The notes under the pieces were generated by a model that was not told the DNA's origin, did no database searches, and was given only the letters and a program-made list of their open reading frames with translations. Below are positions 41,250-49,561 of a stretch of 57,244 nucleotides of DNA, piece after piece. The stretch comes from Pseudomonadota bacterium (lineage in GTDB: Bacteria; Pseudomonadota; Gammaproteobacteria; JAADHS01). The stretch is taken from positions 1-57,244 of the forward strand of contig JAKACW010000027.1 in assembly GCA_021821045.1 (NCBI GenBank). The letters run 5' to 3'. The stretch's first letter is position 1. Every line of letters begins with the position of its first letter. The position numbers and the translations under genes were made by a program.

Positions 41250-42755
41250 ATGAATATAAAGGTTGTCTCCGGATCAACATTGCCGACAGCGCTCTTCGGC
41301 GCCGCGGAGGTGCGCGAGTTCGATCGGCGCGCCATCGAGGAACAGGGCATTGCCGGCTACAAGCTGATGACCCGCGCCGGCGAGGCGGCGTTTGCCGTGT
41401 TGCGCGAGCGCTGGCCGAGCGCCAAGCGCGTCGCCGTCTGTTGCGGTGTGGGCAACAACGCCGGCGACGGCTACGTGGTGGCGCGGCTGGCGCGGCAAGC
41501 GGGGTTCGATGTTCTGGTGTTCGCGGTGGGCGACCCCGCGGCATTGAAGGGCGACGCTGCGACCGCGCGGGATGATGCCCGCATCGCCGGGATTGTTGAG
41601 CAATCGTTCGATGCCGGCGCCTTGCACGATGTCGATGTGGTGGTCGACGCCTTGTTCGGTACGGGATTGGACCGTCCCTTAAGCGGTCACTTCGCCGCGG
41701 CGGTCAATGCGCTCAACGGCGCCGGCCGGCCCGTTCTCGCGTTGGATATTCCGTCAGGCTTGCACGCCGACACTGGCGCGGTTTGGGGTTGTGCCGTGCG
41801 AGCCGAAGCGACCGTCAGCTTCATCGGACTGAAACGCGGCCTGTTTACCCACGAGGGTCCCAGCCACGGCGGCGCCATTTATTTTAGCGACCTTGGCGTG
41901 CCTCGCGATGTTTTCAGCGGCATTGTGGCCAGCGCCAGGCGCATCGACTATGAGGGAGTGAAGGTTTTCTTGGGCCCGCGGCCGCGCGCCGCCCACAAAG
42001 GCCGGTTCGGTCACGTGCTGGTGGTGGGTGGCGCGCCGGGCATGTCCGGCGCGGCGCGTATGGCGGCGGACGCGGCGGCGCGGGTCGGCGCCGGATTGGT
42101 CAGCGTGGCGACTCATCCGCAACACACCGCGTTCATGAATATCGACCGCCCCGAACTGATGGTTCACGCCGTGTCCGATGGGCGCGCGGTGCGGGACTTA
42201 TTGCCGCGAGCCAATTGCGTGGTCATCGGTCCCGGCTTGGGACAGGCGCGCTGGGGGAACGAGTGCTTGGGCGCGGTGCTGGATTCCGATTTGCCGTTAG
42301 TGGTCGACGCGGACGGCTTGAATTTGCTGGCACAAGAGTCCCGTAAACGGGAGAACTGGGTATTGACGCCCCATCCCGGCGAGGCCGCGCGCGTGTTGGG
42401 CTGTTCAGCGGCCGAGATCAACAACGATCGCTTCGACGCGGCGCGTACCCTGGCCGAGCGACGCGGCGGCGTGATCGTGCTCAAAGGCGCCGGCAGTCTC
42501 GTGTGCGACAGCCCCACGGCGCCCGTCAGCGTCTGTGTCGAAGGCAACCCAGGCATGGCCAGCGGCGGTATGGGCGATGTTTTGAGCGGCGTAATCGGCG
42601 GTTTGATCGCGCAGGGCTTTACGCTCGAAGCGGCGGCGCGCATCGGTGTTTGCTTGCACGGCGAGGCGGGGGACCGCGCGGCCATGGACGGCGAGCGGGG
42701 CATGCTGGCGAGCGATTTGTTGCCTCATCTCCGGCGCGTGAGTAATCCGCAATGA
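41250..42755 (+). CDS. nnr: Bifunctional NAD(P)H-hydrate epimerase / ADP-dependent dehydratase
   Basis: The 501-residue protein is a fusion. The N-terminal epimerase (YjeF_N, about 1-215) has AAEVREFDRRAIEEQGIAGYKLM, CGVGNNAGDGYVVARLA and DALFGTGLDRPL. The C-terminal ribokinase-fold dehydratase (about 225-495) has AHKGRFGHVLVVGGAPGMSGAA, VIGPGLG, WVLTPHPGEAARVLG and GNPGMASGGMGDVLSG. It repairs hydrated nicotinamide nucleotides. The ATG was chosen because the family begins with this first helix. It leads nnr-tsaE-amiB-mutL. Confidence 0.97.
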   Translation: MNIKVVSGSTLPTALFGAAEVREFDRRAIEEQGIAGYKLMTRAGEAAFAVLRERWPSAKRVAVCCGVGNNAGDGYVVARLARQAGFDVLVFAVGDPAALKGDAATARDDARIAGIVEQSFDAGALHDVDVVVDALFGTGLDRPLSGHFAAAVNALNGAGRPVLALDIPSGLHADTGAVWGCAVRAEATVSFIGLKRGLFTHEGPSHGGAIYFSDLGVPRDVFSGIVASARRIDYEGVKVFLGPRPRAAHKGRFGHVLVVGGAPGMSGAARMAADAAARVGAGLVSVATHPQHTAFMNIDRPELMVHAVSDGRAVRDLLPRANCVVIGPGLGQARWGNECLGAVLDSDLPLVVDADGLNLLAQESRKRENWVLTPHPGEAARVLGCSAAEINNDRFDAARTLAERRGGVIVLKGAGSLVCDSPTAPVSVCVEGNPGMASGGMGDVLSGVIGGLIAQGFTLEAAARIGVCLHGEAGDRAAMDGERGMLASDLLPHLRRVSNPQ

Positions 42756-42793
42756 AATCAAGCGATGGCATTTGATAACGAATCGATTCCGAG

Positions 42794-43282
42794 ATGGCGC
42801 AGCCGGACGCCCTAGAGCGCATCCTCCCCGACGCGCAGGCCACGGAAAGCTGCGGTGCGGCGCTGGCGCCGTACTGTTACGGCGCGGTGATTTACCTCGA
42901 GGGCGACCTGGGTGCCGGCAAGACCACGCTTAGTCGCGGCTTGTTGCGGGCGCTGGGCATCAGCGGCGCGGTCAAGAGCCCGACATTTTCCATTGTCGAA
43001 ATCTACGCGCTGCCGTGCGTCACCGTATTTCACCTCGACTTATATCGCTTATCCGATCCCGAGGAAGTGATGTATCTGGGCATCGAAGATCAGCGCGGCG
43101 CGGACGACGTGCTGCTGATCGAGTGGCCTGATCACGGCCGCGGCGCGCTGCCGCCCGCGGATCTGATCATCGAACTGTCCCATCGCGGCGACCGACGCCT
43201 GCTCAGGGCGACGGCAATGACAGCGAAGGGCGGCGAATTGCTGGGCGCGATCCGATCAGCGAGCGAGCCGCGCTCCGGTTGA
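42794..43282 (+). CDS. tsaE: tRNA threonylcarbamoyladenosine ATPase TsaE
   Basis: The 162-residue protein has the P-loop GDLGAGKTT (37-45), then FSIVEIYALP, HLDLYRLSDPEEVMYLGIED and the Walker-B-like LLIEWPDH, all as in TsaE (YjeE). It drives the TsaB-TsaD complex that makes t6A37 on ANN-decoding tRNAs. It starts 38 bases after nnr, the classic pair in gammaproteobacteria. Confidence 0.96.
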   Translation: MAQPDALERILPDAQATESCGAALAPYCYGAVIYLEGDLGAGKTTLSRGLLRALGISGAVKSPTFSIVEIYALPCVTVFHLDLYRLSDPEEVMYLGIEDQRGADDVLLIEWPDHGRGALPPADLIIELSHRGDRRLLRATAMTAKGGELLGAIRSASEPRSG

Positions 43283-43335
43283 TTCCCTAGCGGCAGAGAC
43301 GAATTCGTGCTGCGGCGTGATTTCACAATTTAATA

Positions 43336-43364
43336 TTGTCTTATAGGCGATTGTTTTCTATAGT
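43336..43364 (+). promoter_or_regulatory. Sigma-70-type promoter of amiB
   Basis: -35 TTGTCT (43336-43341), a 17-bp spacer and -10 TATAGT (43359-43364) lie in an AT-rich patch after tsaE. The start near 43371 gives a 90-base leader for amiB. Confidence 0.65.
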
Positions 43365-43460
43365 TAACACTCTAATCAGCCGGCGTGCTTTTGGGGAATT
43401 CCACCGCGGAGTCGCTTGATGCTCCCGGCGCGCCATCGTCAATCAAGGGAATGCGCGATT

Positions 43461-44762
43461 GTGAGACGGACGCTTCCGATCATTGTTTTGCTTGCCGCGG
43501 TGTTCAGTGTGCCGGTGCTGGCCGAGCAAGGGCGTGTATTGGGCGCGCGCTTGTGGCAAGGTCCAGAAGGGACGCGGCTGGTGTTCGATGTCAGCCGCGA
43601 GCTGAGTCACAACGTGTTCACGCTGCAGAACCCGGATCGCGTAGTAATCGATCTCAAAGACACTCGGCTTGCTACGGAACTGAATCACGTTAACGTCGGC
43701 GGCAGCGCAATCAAAGCCATCCGCGCCGGCCTGCGCGGCGCCAAGGACCTGCGCATTGTGTTGGACGTCGGGGGCAAAGTGTCACCGACAACCATGTTGC
43801 TCAAACCGAACCGCGAGTACGGCTACCGCGTCGTGGTGGATCTGAGCGGCAGCGCCCGCCCCGCGCCGACTCCGCCACGCATCGTCAAGCAAGCGCCAAC
43901 GGACAAACGCGATATCGTTATCGCGGTGGACGCGGGGCACGGTGGCGAAGACTCCGGCGCCCGCGGCAAACGCGGCACATTGGAAAAGCACGTGGTGCTG
44001 CAGATTGCGCGGCGGCTGGCGGAGTACATCAACAATCAGCGCGGCATGCGGGCTGTTTTGATCCGCGACGGCGACTACTACATCGGATTGCGCAAACGCA
44101 TGAACAAGGCCCGTCAAGCGCAGGCGGATCTGTTCGTGTCGATTCACGCCGATGCGTTTCGCGATCCGCGGGCGCAAGGGTCGTCGGTGTTTACGTTGTC
44201 CGCACGCGGGGCAACTTCGGAAGCCGCGCGCTGGCTGGCCGATCGCGAGAACGCGTCCGACTTGGTGGGCGGCGTTACGTTGGACGACAAGGACGGCATG
44301 CTGGCCTCGGTGTTACTCGATCTGGCCCAAACCGCCAGCAGCGACGCCAGCGCACGTGTAGCGAACTATGTGCTTTACGGCTTGAAGCGGGTTGGTCACG
44401 TGCATTCATCCTCGGTACAGCAGGCCGGGTTCGCGGTGCTCAAATCGCCCGACGTGCCGTCCATTTTGGTTGAAACGGCGTTCATCTCCAACCCGGGGGA
44501 AGAGGCCAAACTGCGCAATCCCAAGCATCAAGACGCCATTGCGCGGGCCGTGTTCGATGGCATAAAAACCTACTTCGAGCGCTTCCCGCCTGCCGGCACA
44601 CTCGTGGCGGCGTCGCGTCGCCATATCATCGGCCGCGGCGAGACGCTCAGCGAAATCGCCAAACGTTACCAGGTCAGCATCGACCAACTGCGGCTGGTGA
44701 ACAACATCAACGGCGACAGTATCTTCCCGGGTCAAGTGCTGAGGATTCCCGGCGAAGGCTAG
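43461..44762 (+). CDS. amiB: N-acetylmuramoyl-L-alanine amidase AmiB/AmiC type with AMIN and LysM domains
   Basis: The product is about 433 residues with a signal peptide (VRRTLPIIVLLAAVFSVPVLA). I start at GTG 43461 because AAGGGA precedes it; an ATG at 43419 would add 14 residues. The AMIN domain (about 25-120, GTRLVFDVSRELSHNVFTL) targets septal peptidoglycan. The zinc amidase domain (about 150-380) has VDAGHGGEDSGA, SIHADAF and VETAFISN. A LysM repeat closes the protein (GRGETLSEIAKRYQVSIDQL). It splits daughter-cell peptidoglycan at division. The tsaE-amiB-mutL order and the C-terminal LysM match Pseudomonas AmiB. Confidence 0.94.
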   Translation: MRRTLPIIVLLAAVFSVPVLAEQGRVLGARLWQGPEGTRLVFDVSRELSHNVFTLQNPDRVVIDLKDTRLATELNHVNVGGSAIKAIRAGLRGAKDLRIVLDVGGKVSPTTMLLKPNREYGYRVVVDLSGSARPAPTPPRIVKQAPTDKRDIVIAVDAGHGGEDSGARGKRGTLEKHVVLQIARRLAEYINNQRGMRAVLIRDGDYYIGLRKRMNKARQAQADLFVSIHADAFRDPRAQGSSVFTLSARGATSEAARWLADRENASDLVGGVTLDDKDGMLASVLLDLAQTASSDASARVANYVLYGLKRVGHVHSSSVQQAGFAVLKSPDVPSILVETAFISNPGEEAKLRNPKHQDAIARAVFDGIKTYFERFPPAGTLVAASRRHIIGRGETLSEIAKRYQVSIDQLRLVNNINGDSIFPGQVLRIPGEG

Positions 44763-44803
44763 GGGGCTGTTTTCCACCGATGTTGCGCAGGCCGGGCGAC
44801 GGA

Positions 44804-44829
44804 TTGTGGGAGCGGTTTTCTACCGCGAT
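44804..44829 (+). repeat. Single REP unit
   Basis: TTGTGGGAG with hairpin GCGGTTTTCTACCGC lies between amiB and mutL, in the mutL leader. Confidence 0.85.
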
Positions 44830-44937
44830 TCTTTCTCTATTTGGGCGATTTTCCATGATGCGGTTGCACTTCGCGAAATGATTCGCGTTGGTGCGCATGC
44901 TAGACTAACGGCCAGCCGTTGAGCCAAGGACTGCCGC

Positions 44938-46767
44938 ATGCGCATTCAGACTCTCTCTCCCCAATTAGCCAATCAAATCGCCGCCGGCGAGGTCGTCGAA
45001 CGGCCGGCGTCCGTGGTCAAGGAATTGGTGGAGAACAGCCTCGACGCGGGCGCCCAGCGCATCCAAATCGATTTGGAGGAGGGCGGCGCCAAGCTCATCC
45101 GGGTGCGCGACGACGGCGGCGGGATTCACCGCGACGATTTGGTGCTGGCGCTGAGCCGCCACGCCACGAGCAAGATTCGCGAATTCGATGACTTGGTCGC
45201 CGTGGCCACGTTGGGTTTTCGCGGTGAGGCCTTGCCCAGCATCGGCTCGGTGTCACGCACGACCTTGAGTTCGCGCCAAGCCGATTCGGACACCGGTTGG
45301 ACCTTGCGCTGCGAGGGCGACGAGCCCAGCGCAGCGCCGGAGCCGTGTCCGCACCCTGTGGGCACCACGGTTGAGGTGCGGGATTTGTTTTTCAACACGC
45401 CCGCGCGGCGCAAATTCATGCGCACGGAAAAAACCGAATACAGTCACGTCGAAGAACTGCTGCGCCGAGTTGCGCTAAGCCGCCTCAGTATGGAGCTGAC
45501 CTTGCGTCACAACGGCAAAGTGACGCAGCATTGGCCGGCGGCCGGCGCACCGGAGCTGTGGGAAAAGCGGCTGGAAAAAATCTGCGGCGAGCACTTTGTC
45601 AGCAACGCCCTCTATGTTGATTGGGAGGCATCGGGCATGCGGCTGTGGGGCTGGGTAGGTTTGCCCGCGGTGGCGCGTTCGCAAGGGGATTTGCAGTATT
45701 TCTACGTAAATGGCCGCATGGTGCGCGATAAGCTCATCAGCGCCGCCGTGCGCCGCGGCTATCAGGATGTGATGTACCAGGGCCGTCAGCCTGCCTTCGT
45801 GCTGTTTCTTGAAATGGCACCGCAGGACGTGGACGTCAACGTTCACCCGACCAAACATGAAGTGCGCTTTCGCGAATCGCGCATGGTGCACGATTTCTTG
45901 TTTCGCAGTTTGTACAAAGCACTCGCGGATCAGCGGCAGGGTTTCGCGCCCGTCATCGGCGCGGGTGCGTCGTCGACCATGCCTCGGGAGGAGCGTGCGC
46001 CTCAAGGGGTGGTCGGGCCGGTCGAGCAAACCGCGTTCAATCTTGGCTGGACCACGGGAGAGTCGCGTTCGGCGTATGTGACGCCGCGCCCGGAGATCTT
46101 CGAGACGCGACCGCGCGCCGAAACGCCGGAGTTATCCGGCACGGTCGCACCGCCTGCTGCAACGCCGTCGGGCGCGGCGGAATCGCCGCTGCTCGGTTTT
46201 GCACTGGGGCAGCTGCACGGCGTTTACATTTTGGCGCAGAACGCCAGCGGCCTGGTGCTGGTGGATATGCACGCCGCCCATGAGCGGATCACCTACGAAC
46301 GCATGAAGGCGTCCTGGCTGGGCGAGGGGATCGCCGCTCAGATGTTGCTGCTGCCGGTCAGCGTTCGCGTATCGGAGAGCGAAGCTCAACTCGCCGAAGA
46401 GCATGACGCCATGCTCAATGCCCTGGGTTTCGAGTGTTCGCCGCTTGGGCCCGACACATTGGTCGTGCGGCAAGTGCCGGCGCTGCTGCAGGACGCCGAC
46501 GCCGCCGCGCTGCTGCGGGACGTGCTGGCCGATCTGCGCATGTACGGCGGCAGCGATCGATTGCGGGAAAGCATCAACGATGTCTTGGCCAACATGGCCT
46601 GTCATTGCTCGGTGCGCGCCAACCGTCAACTGACGCTGGGCGAGATGAATGAGTTGCTGCGCGACATGGAGCGCACGGAACGCAGCGGCCAGTGCAATCA
46701 CGGCCGGCCGACCTGGGTTCAGCTCAGCATGGAGCAATTGGACAAGTTATTCTTGCGCGGGCGATAA
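44938..46767 (+). CDS. mutL: DNA mismatch repair protein MutL, with endonuclease-type motif
   Basis: The 609-residue protein has the GHKL ATPase motifs: [23 protein letters not shown] and [13 protein letters not shown]. The middle domain has [11 protein letters not shown], and the C-terminal dimer domain includes [12 protein letters not shown]. This fits the endonuclease signature D-x-HA-x2-E-x4-E, and the partner motif near the end reads CHCSVRA, then NHGRPT. E. coli MutL lacks these but Pseudomonas MutL has them, so this MutL probably nicks DNA itself. The usual miaA-hfq genes do not follow; REP units and an unrelated minus-strand pair do. Confidence 0.97.
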   Translation: MRIQTLSPQLANQIAAGEVVERPASVVKELVENSLDAGAQRIQIDLEEGGAKLIRVRDDGGGIHRDDLVLALSRHATSKIREFDDLVAVATLGFRGEALPSIGSVSRTTLSSRQADSDTGWTLRCEGDEPSAAPEPCPHPVGTTVEVRDLFFNTPARRKFMRTEKTEYSHVEELLRRVALSRLSMELTLRHNGKVTQHWPAAGAPELWEKRLEKICGEHFVSNALYVDWEASGMRLWGWVGLPAVARSQGDLQYFYVNGRMVRDKLISAAVRRGYQDVMYQGRQPAFVLFLEMAPQDVDVNVHPTKHEVRFRESRMVHDFLFRSLYKALADQRQGFAPVIGAGASSTMPREERAPQGVVGPVEQTAFNLGWTTGESRSAYVTPRPEIFETRPRAETPELSGTVAPPAATPSGAAESPLLGFALGQLHGVYILAQNASGLVLVDMHAAHERITYERMKASWLGEGIAAQMLLLPVSVRVSESEAQLAEEHDAMLNALGFECSPLGPDTLVVRQVPALLQDADAAALLRDVLADLRMYGGSDRLRESINDVLANMACHCSVRANRQLTLGEMNELLRDMERTERSGQCNHGRPTWVQLSMEQLDKLFLRGR

Positions 46768-46776
46768 GGCCAAGAA

Positions 46777-46918
46777 TCGCGGAATAATCCGCTCCCACAG
46801 TGGAACAGCGTACGATGTGGGAGCGGTTTCCTACCGCGAATCTTCGCCGAGTCAATCGCGGAATAATCCGCTCCCACACGCGTGTCGCTCGAGATGTGGG
46901 AGCGGATCATTCCGCGAT
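46777..46918. repeat. Cluster of four REP units in two 79-bp periods
   Basis: TCGCGGAATAATCCGC-TCCCAC starts at 46777 and again at 46856. The mirror units starting TGTGGGAGCGG are at 46816 and 46895. Both shifts are exactly 79 bases, yet the linkers differ strongly, so the tandem copy is old or the hairpins were converted. The cluster separates convergent genes. Confidence 0.92.
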
Positions 46919-46928
46919 TGCCCGCCTG

Positions 46929-47732
46929 TCATTGCACCGCGGCGTGAATGCGCAGCACCAGAGACTCATTGCCCCGCGATTGGGTACGGTGAACGATGCC
47001 GCTGCCGCTGGATTGAAACGCTTCCTCCGACGCGCCCAGGGTCACCCATTGGTTCAAGGGGATGCGCAGCGAGGTTTCCATGTTCTGGGTGCGAATGCTG
47101 TGCGGTGCGGCGGGATCCGGCGATTCGCCTCGAACGCGAATGGTCAACTGTACCGTGTCATCGGGCAGCAGCTGCGGCGTGACATGAAACCCCGTGGCCA
47201 GATCGATCCAACCGCTGGATTCCTCGAATATCACGCCGGCCCCCGGTGCGAAGCGCAGTCGCGTGCCTTCGGGAATACGCTGGCCGAACTGGATGTATCC
47301 CGATGAACCTTCGCTTACCATCACTTGCTGACGTACCGAGCCGCCGTCGCGCTCGCCGGTTTTCGCGCCGCGGATCGTTACCGTTCCGCTTGCGCCGCCA
47401 TTGTTGATTACGACTCGGCCGTCGGCGCCCAGCTCGTCCCGCGCGCGATTGTCGTCGTTGACTTGCTCGACCGAAATGATGAAGCGCCGCGCCGGTTGAT
47501 CCAGTTGCCGCACGACGTTTTTGATGTCCTCGATTTGGGCGTCCGTCGCCCGCAGAATCAGCACGTAGCCCTGGCCGCTGACCCCGCCGTCCTTGCCCAC
47601 CAAGGGCCGCACCAACGGAATCATCTCTTGCGCGCTGCGATTTTGGAGCTGAATCTGTTCGATGCGTGTCGCGTCGGCGACGGCGCATATCGGCCACACA
47701 AATGCGAGCGCAACGACAATAAATCTGATCAT
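46929..47732 (-). CDS. Periplasmic protein with a secretin N-type (NolW/short STN) domain
   Basis: The 267-residue protein has a signal peptide (MIRFIVVALAFVWPICAVA). Its first domain, RIEQIQLQNRSAQEMIPLVRPLV followed by GQGYVLILRATDAQIEDIKNVVRQLD, is the secretin N-domain pattern that binds periplasmic partners. The rest is beta-rich (GSSGYIQFGQRIPEGTRLRF, GFHVTPQLLPDDTVQLTIRV), resembling the start of a secretin core, but no pore-forming gate region is present. I infer a secretin-like relative, not a channel. Its ATG overlaps the stop of the upstream gene (ATGA). The REP cluster abuts its end. Confidence 0.7.
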   Translation of the reverse strand: MIRFIVVALAFVWPICAVADATRIEQIQLQNRSAQEMIPLVRPLVGKDGGVSGQGYVLILRATDAQIEDIKNVVRQLDQPARRFIISVEQVNDDNRARDELGADGRVVINNGGASGTVTIRGAKTGERDGGSVRQQVMVSEGSSGYIQFGQRIPEGTRLRFAPGAGVIFEESSGWIDLATGFHVTPQLLPDDTVQLTIRVRGESPDPAAPHSIRTQNMETSLRIPLNQWVTLGASEEAFQSSGSGIVHRTQSRGNESLVLRIHAAVQ

Positions 47733-48238
47733 ATATCCAAGCGCCGAATGTTCGGGTCCGGCTGACTGTGTTCCCACACGCGATCGAAATATTGCCTCAA
47801 CTCCGCGACCCGCGCCGGATCGTTGAAACAGGCCGTGCCCTCGAAGCGATCGCCGTGGGGGCGATGAATGTAACCCCGATCATCGGCGAGCAGGAACGCT
47901 TGGTTGAAGTCCTTGAACATCTCGTCCGGGCGGCGAATCTTGATGAAGGAGGTCAGTTGGTAGGCGAGTTGGATCAAGCGATGTCCTCTTTGCACAACCG
48001 GACCGGAATCCTGCACCAGAATGCGCACCTCGGCCCGGCGGCTGGAGCGGGCCAATTTGCCCACCGCGTCGATAAAGTCTTGCGCGTCATAGATCGCCGG
48101 ATCCAAATTGCGCGTGTGGATCAGCAGACTGCGTTGCGCTTGCTCCGCCATACGCCGTGCGGCGAGGCGGTGCTCCTCGGACGTGGACAGATCGATTCTG
48201 GTGATGGTTTCACCCAGAACGGCGGTTTCCAAGCTCAT
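47729..48238 (-). CDS. DUF7931-like (phospholipase D-related) protein
   Basis: This 169-residue soluble protein has LSTSEEHRLAARRMAEQAQRSLLIHTRNLDPAIYD, a pattern like that of a PLD-fold half. Later segments are VRILVQDSGPVVQRGHRLIQLAYQL, the strand FLLADDRGYIHRPHGDRFEGTACF and a helix to the end. The HxK catalytic motif of PLD is not seen. In related bacteria such genes stand beside acetyltransferases; here the partner is the secretin-N protein, coupled by ATGA overlap. The ATG at 48238 has GGGG upstream. Function is unknown. Confidence 0.7.
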   Translation of the reverse strand: MSLETAVLGETITRIDLSTSEEHRLAARRMAEQAQRSLLIHTRNLDPAIYDAQDFIDAVGKLARSSRRAEVRILVQDSGPVVQRGHRLIQLAYQLTSFIKIRRPDEMFKDFNQAFLLADDRGYIHRPHGDRFEGTACFNDPARVAELRQYFDRVWEHSQPDPNIRRLDI

Positions 48239-48351
48239 GATCAACCCCTGGCTAGTTCGTCCATTCTAATCAGAACGCTCTGTATATCACCAATGTCGGC
48301 TCGCGGGAGCGATGCATGTATGCCGGGGCGATCGCGTGCAGGAAAGTCGAG

Positions 48352-48467
48352 GGCAAAAAAAAACCCGAACTGCGGAAGGGGGGAAGCAGTTCGGGTTGAA
48401 GTATCCGGTAGTCGCCGACGAATTAGGGGCTGGGGGGGAAGGAAGGAAGATCCGCCGCCGTCTACCG
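48352..48467 (-). ncRNA. Candidate small RNA with C-rich loops
   Basis: On the minus strand, a -10-like TACATT (48478-48473) would start a transcript near 48466. It ends at a strong terminator whose T run is at 48363-48355, giving about 115 nt. No protein gene on that strand leads into the terminator. The RNA is rich in CU: ATCTTCCTTCCTTCCCC, then the terminator loop TTCCCCCCTTCC, both complementary to purine-rich ribosome sites. A consensus CRP-type site lies about 43 bases before the predicted start. Transcription is inferred, not seen. Confidence 0.55.
48355..48397 (-). terminator. Orphan Rho-independent terminator
   Basis: A perfect 12-bp stem (AACCCGAACTGC with GCAGTTCGGGTT) with a 12-base loop is followed, on the minus strand, by nine T. 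It is the best terminator in the window, yet no minus-strand gene precedes it. Confidence 0.88.
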
Positions 48468-48501
48468 TACACAATGTATCGGCCGGCCCCCGCCCCGGGA
48501 G

Positions 48502-48517
48502 TGTGACGGGGTTCACA
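48502..48517. promoter_or_regulatory. Consensus CRP/Vfr-type site
   Basis: TGTGA-CGGGGT-TCACA is an exact match to the CRP half-sites with the required 6-bp spacer, within the 18-bp palindrome GTGTGA..TCACAC. It stands between the candidate small RNA (centre about -43 from its start) and a plus-strand promoter (centre about -80). Confidence 0.65.
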
Positions 48518-48553
48518 CTTTGCCGAGAAAGGCCCGGCGACAAATCCCGGGTG

Positions 48554-48582
48554 TTGACGGTACGTTATGTAAAATCAATGAT
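48554..48582 (+). promoter_or_regulatory. Plus-strand promoter for the conserved hypothetical gene
   Basis: TTGACG (48554-48559), a 17-bp spacer and AATGAT (48577-48582) predict a start near 48589, some 170 bases upstream of the gene at 48757. The rest of this gap shows no gene. Confidence 0.5.
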
Positions 48583-48756
48583 TTATGATCTCGCTGCGCC
48601 GCGACCTTCGTTGCGGACTCGTATCGGGGCACAGCCGCGGGCGTGAGGCCGCACCCGGGCGTGACGCTGTGGCCTTGGCTTGGGGAGGGATCGCAAGCGG
48701 CGCGGCCGCGGGCTAATATGGATCAACGTCCGGAACCGATTTTTGGGCTCGCCTCC

Positions 48757-49299
48757 ATGACGCGGAAATCGCCGACTCGACACACGATCAAGATCAACCG
48801 CGCCCCTGTTCTTACTTTGTGGGCGGCGGTCGTGGCCGAACGCCTGGGCTTTGAACATGGCGAGGCATTGACCCTTGGTCGCTCGGTAGCGGGCTTGAAT
48901 GCCTATTCGAAGGGGGTATCACTCGGTCTTTTCACGCCGACGCCTGCCGAGGTCAAGGACAAGCGCAAAAAGCTGCGGCCGAAGGAAACCATCACCGTGT
49001 CGCTGCTGCACCGTGCGGTGCCGGCCGTTCACACTACCGACGGCGTGCGGGCGTTGTCGAAAGATCGGCCGATCGACCCCGCGTCTGTCGAGCGCTATTT
49101 ACAGAGCAAGTTCGGGGCTGGGTTGGGAGACGCCTGGAGCGCCATGACGGAATTGGCCGCCGCGTTCAAACCGAACGAACTCGCCGAGCGGGCCTACGCA
49201 TTGTACGAGGTTTTTCGGCCCACTGTGCCGTCGGGTGCCAAAGGGTGGGGCGCGGCGGGTGAATTGAACCTTGATCAAATCCGTCGTCTCGCGGAGTAG
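48757..49299 (+). CDS. Conserved hypothetical protein, partner of the DUF504 gene
   Basis: This is a 180-residue soluble protein of unknown function. The pattern INRAPVLTLWAAVVAERLGF, then EALTLGRSVAGLNAYSKGVSLGLF, ALSKDRPIDPASVERYLQSKFG and FRPTVPSGAKGWGAAGELNL looks strongly constrained, and I recall similar proteins annotated only as hypothetical. A DNA- or nucleotide-binding role is possible but not shown. The start is uncertain: ATG 48757 or ATG 48718, neither with a clear ribosome site. It ends seven bases before the DUF504 gene, so the two form a unit. Confidence 0.7.
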   Translation: MTRKSPTRHTIKINRAPVLTLWAAVVAERLGFEHGEALTLGRSVAGLNAYSKGVSLGLFTPTPAEVKDKRKKLRPKETITVSLLHRAVPAVHTTDGVRALSKDRPIDPASVERYLQSKFGAGLGDAWSAMTELAAAFKPNELAERAYALYEVFRPTVPSGAKGWGAAGELNLDQIRRLAE

Positions 49300-49306
49300 G
49301 GAGTGC

Positions 49307-49561
49307 ATGGAGCCGATCCAAGATCTTTTGAGTCGCATTCGCTGGGACAGAGCGTTCGGCGCCGGTCGGTTCAGTATTGGCTACTTTGACCGCGTATCCC
49401 ACGCGGTGGTCGTGGTGCCCTTGACCGAGCTGCATTTTTCAAAAGACGACGACTTCGCGTTTGAGTTTCTCGACGATGAAGGGGAGACCCATCACGTGCC
49501 GCTGCATCGCATCCGTGATGTTTACCGCGACGGCCACGTCATCTGGCATCGCAACGGCTAG
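49307..49561 (+). CDS. DUF504 (MJ1316-type RNA cyclic end recognition) protein
   Basis: The 84-residue product is a complete DUF504 domain: MEPIQDLLSRIRWDRAFG, FSIGYFDR, VVVVPLTELHF and the end HHVPLHRIRDVYRDGHVIWHR. The domain is best known from archaea (MJ1316), where it is predicted to recognise RNA ends in repair, often fused to RNA ligases or poly(A) polymerases. Here it stands alone, seven bases after a conserved hypothetical gene. AGGGAG precedes the ATG. Its stop overlaps the end of the convergent histidine kinase by four bases. Confidence 0.85.
   Translation: MEPIQDLLSRIRWDRAFGAGRFSIGYFDRVSHAVVVVPLTELHFSKDDDFAFEFLDDEGETHHVPLHRIRDVYRDGHVIWHRNG

Noticed and set aside
48583-48858. Minus-strand open frame of 91 codons that could precede the orphan terminator
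   Set aside because: Composition is Arg/Pro-rich without pattern, it overlaps the plus-strand conserved gene, and it ends 180 bases before the terminator.
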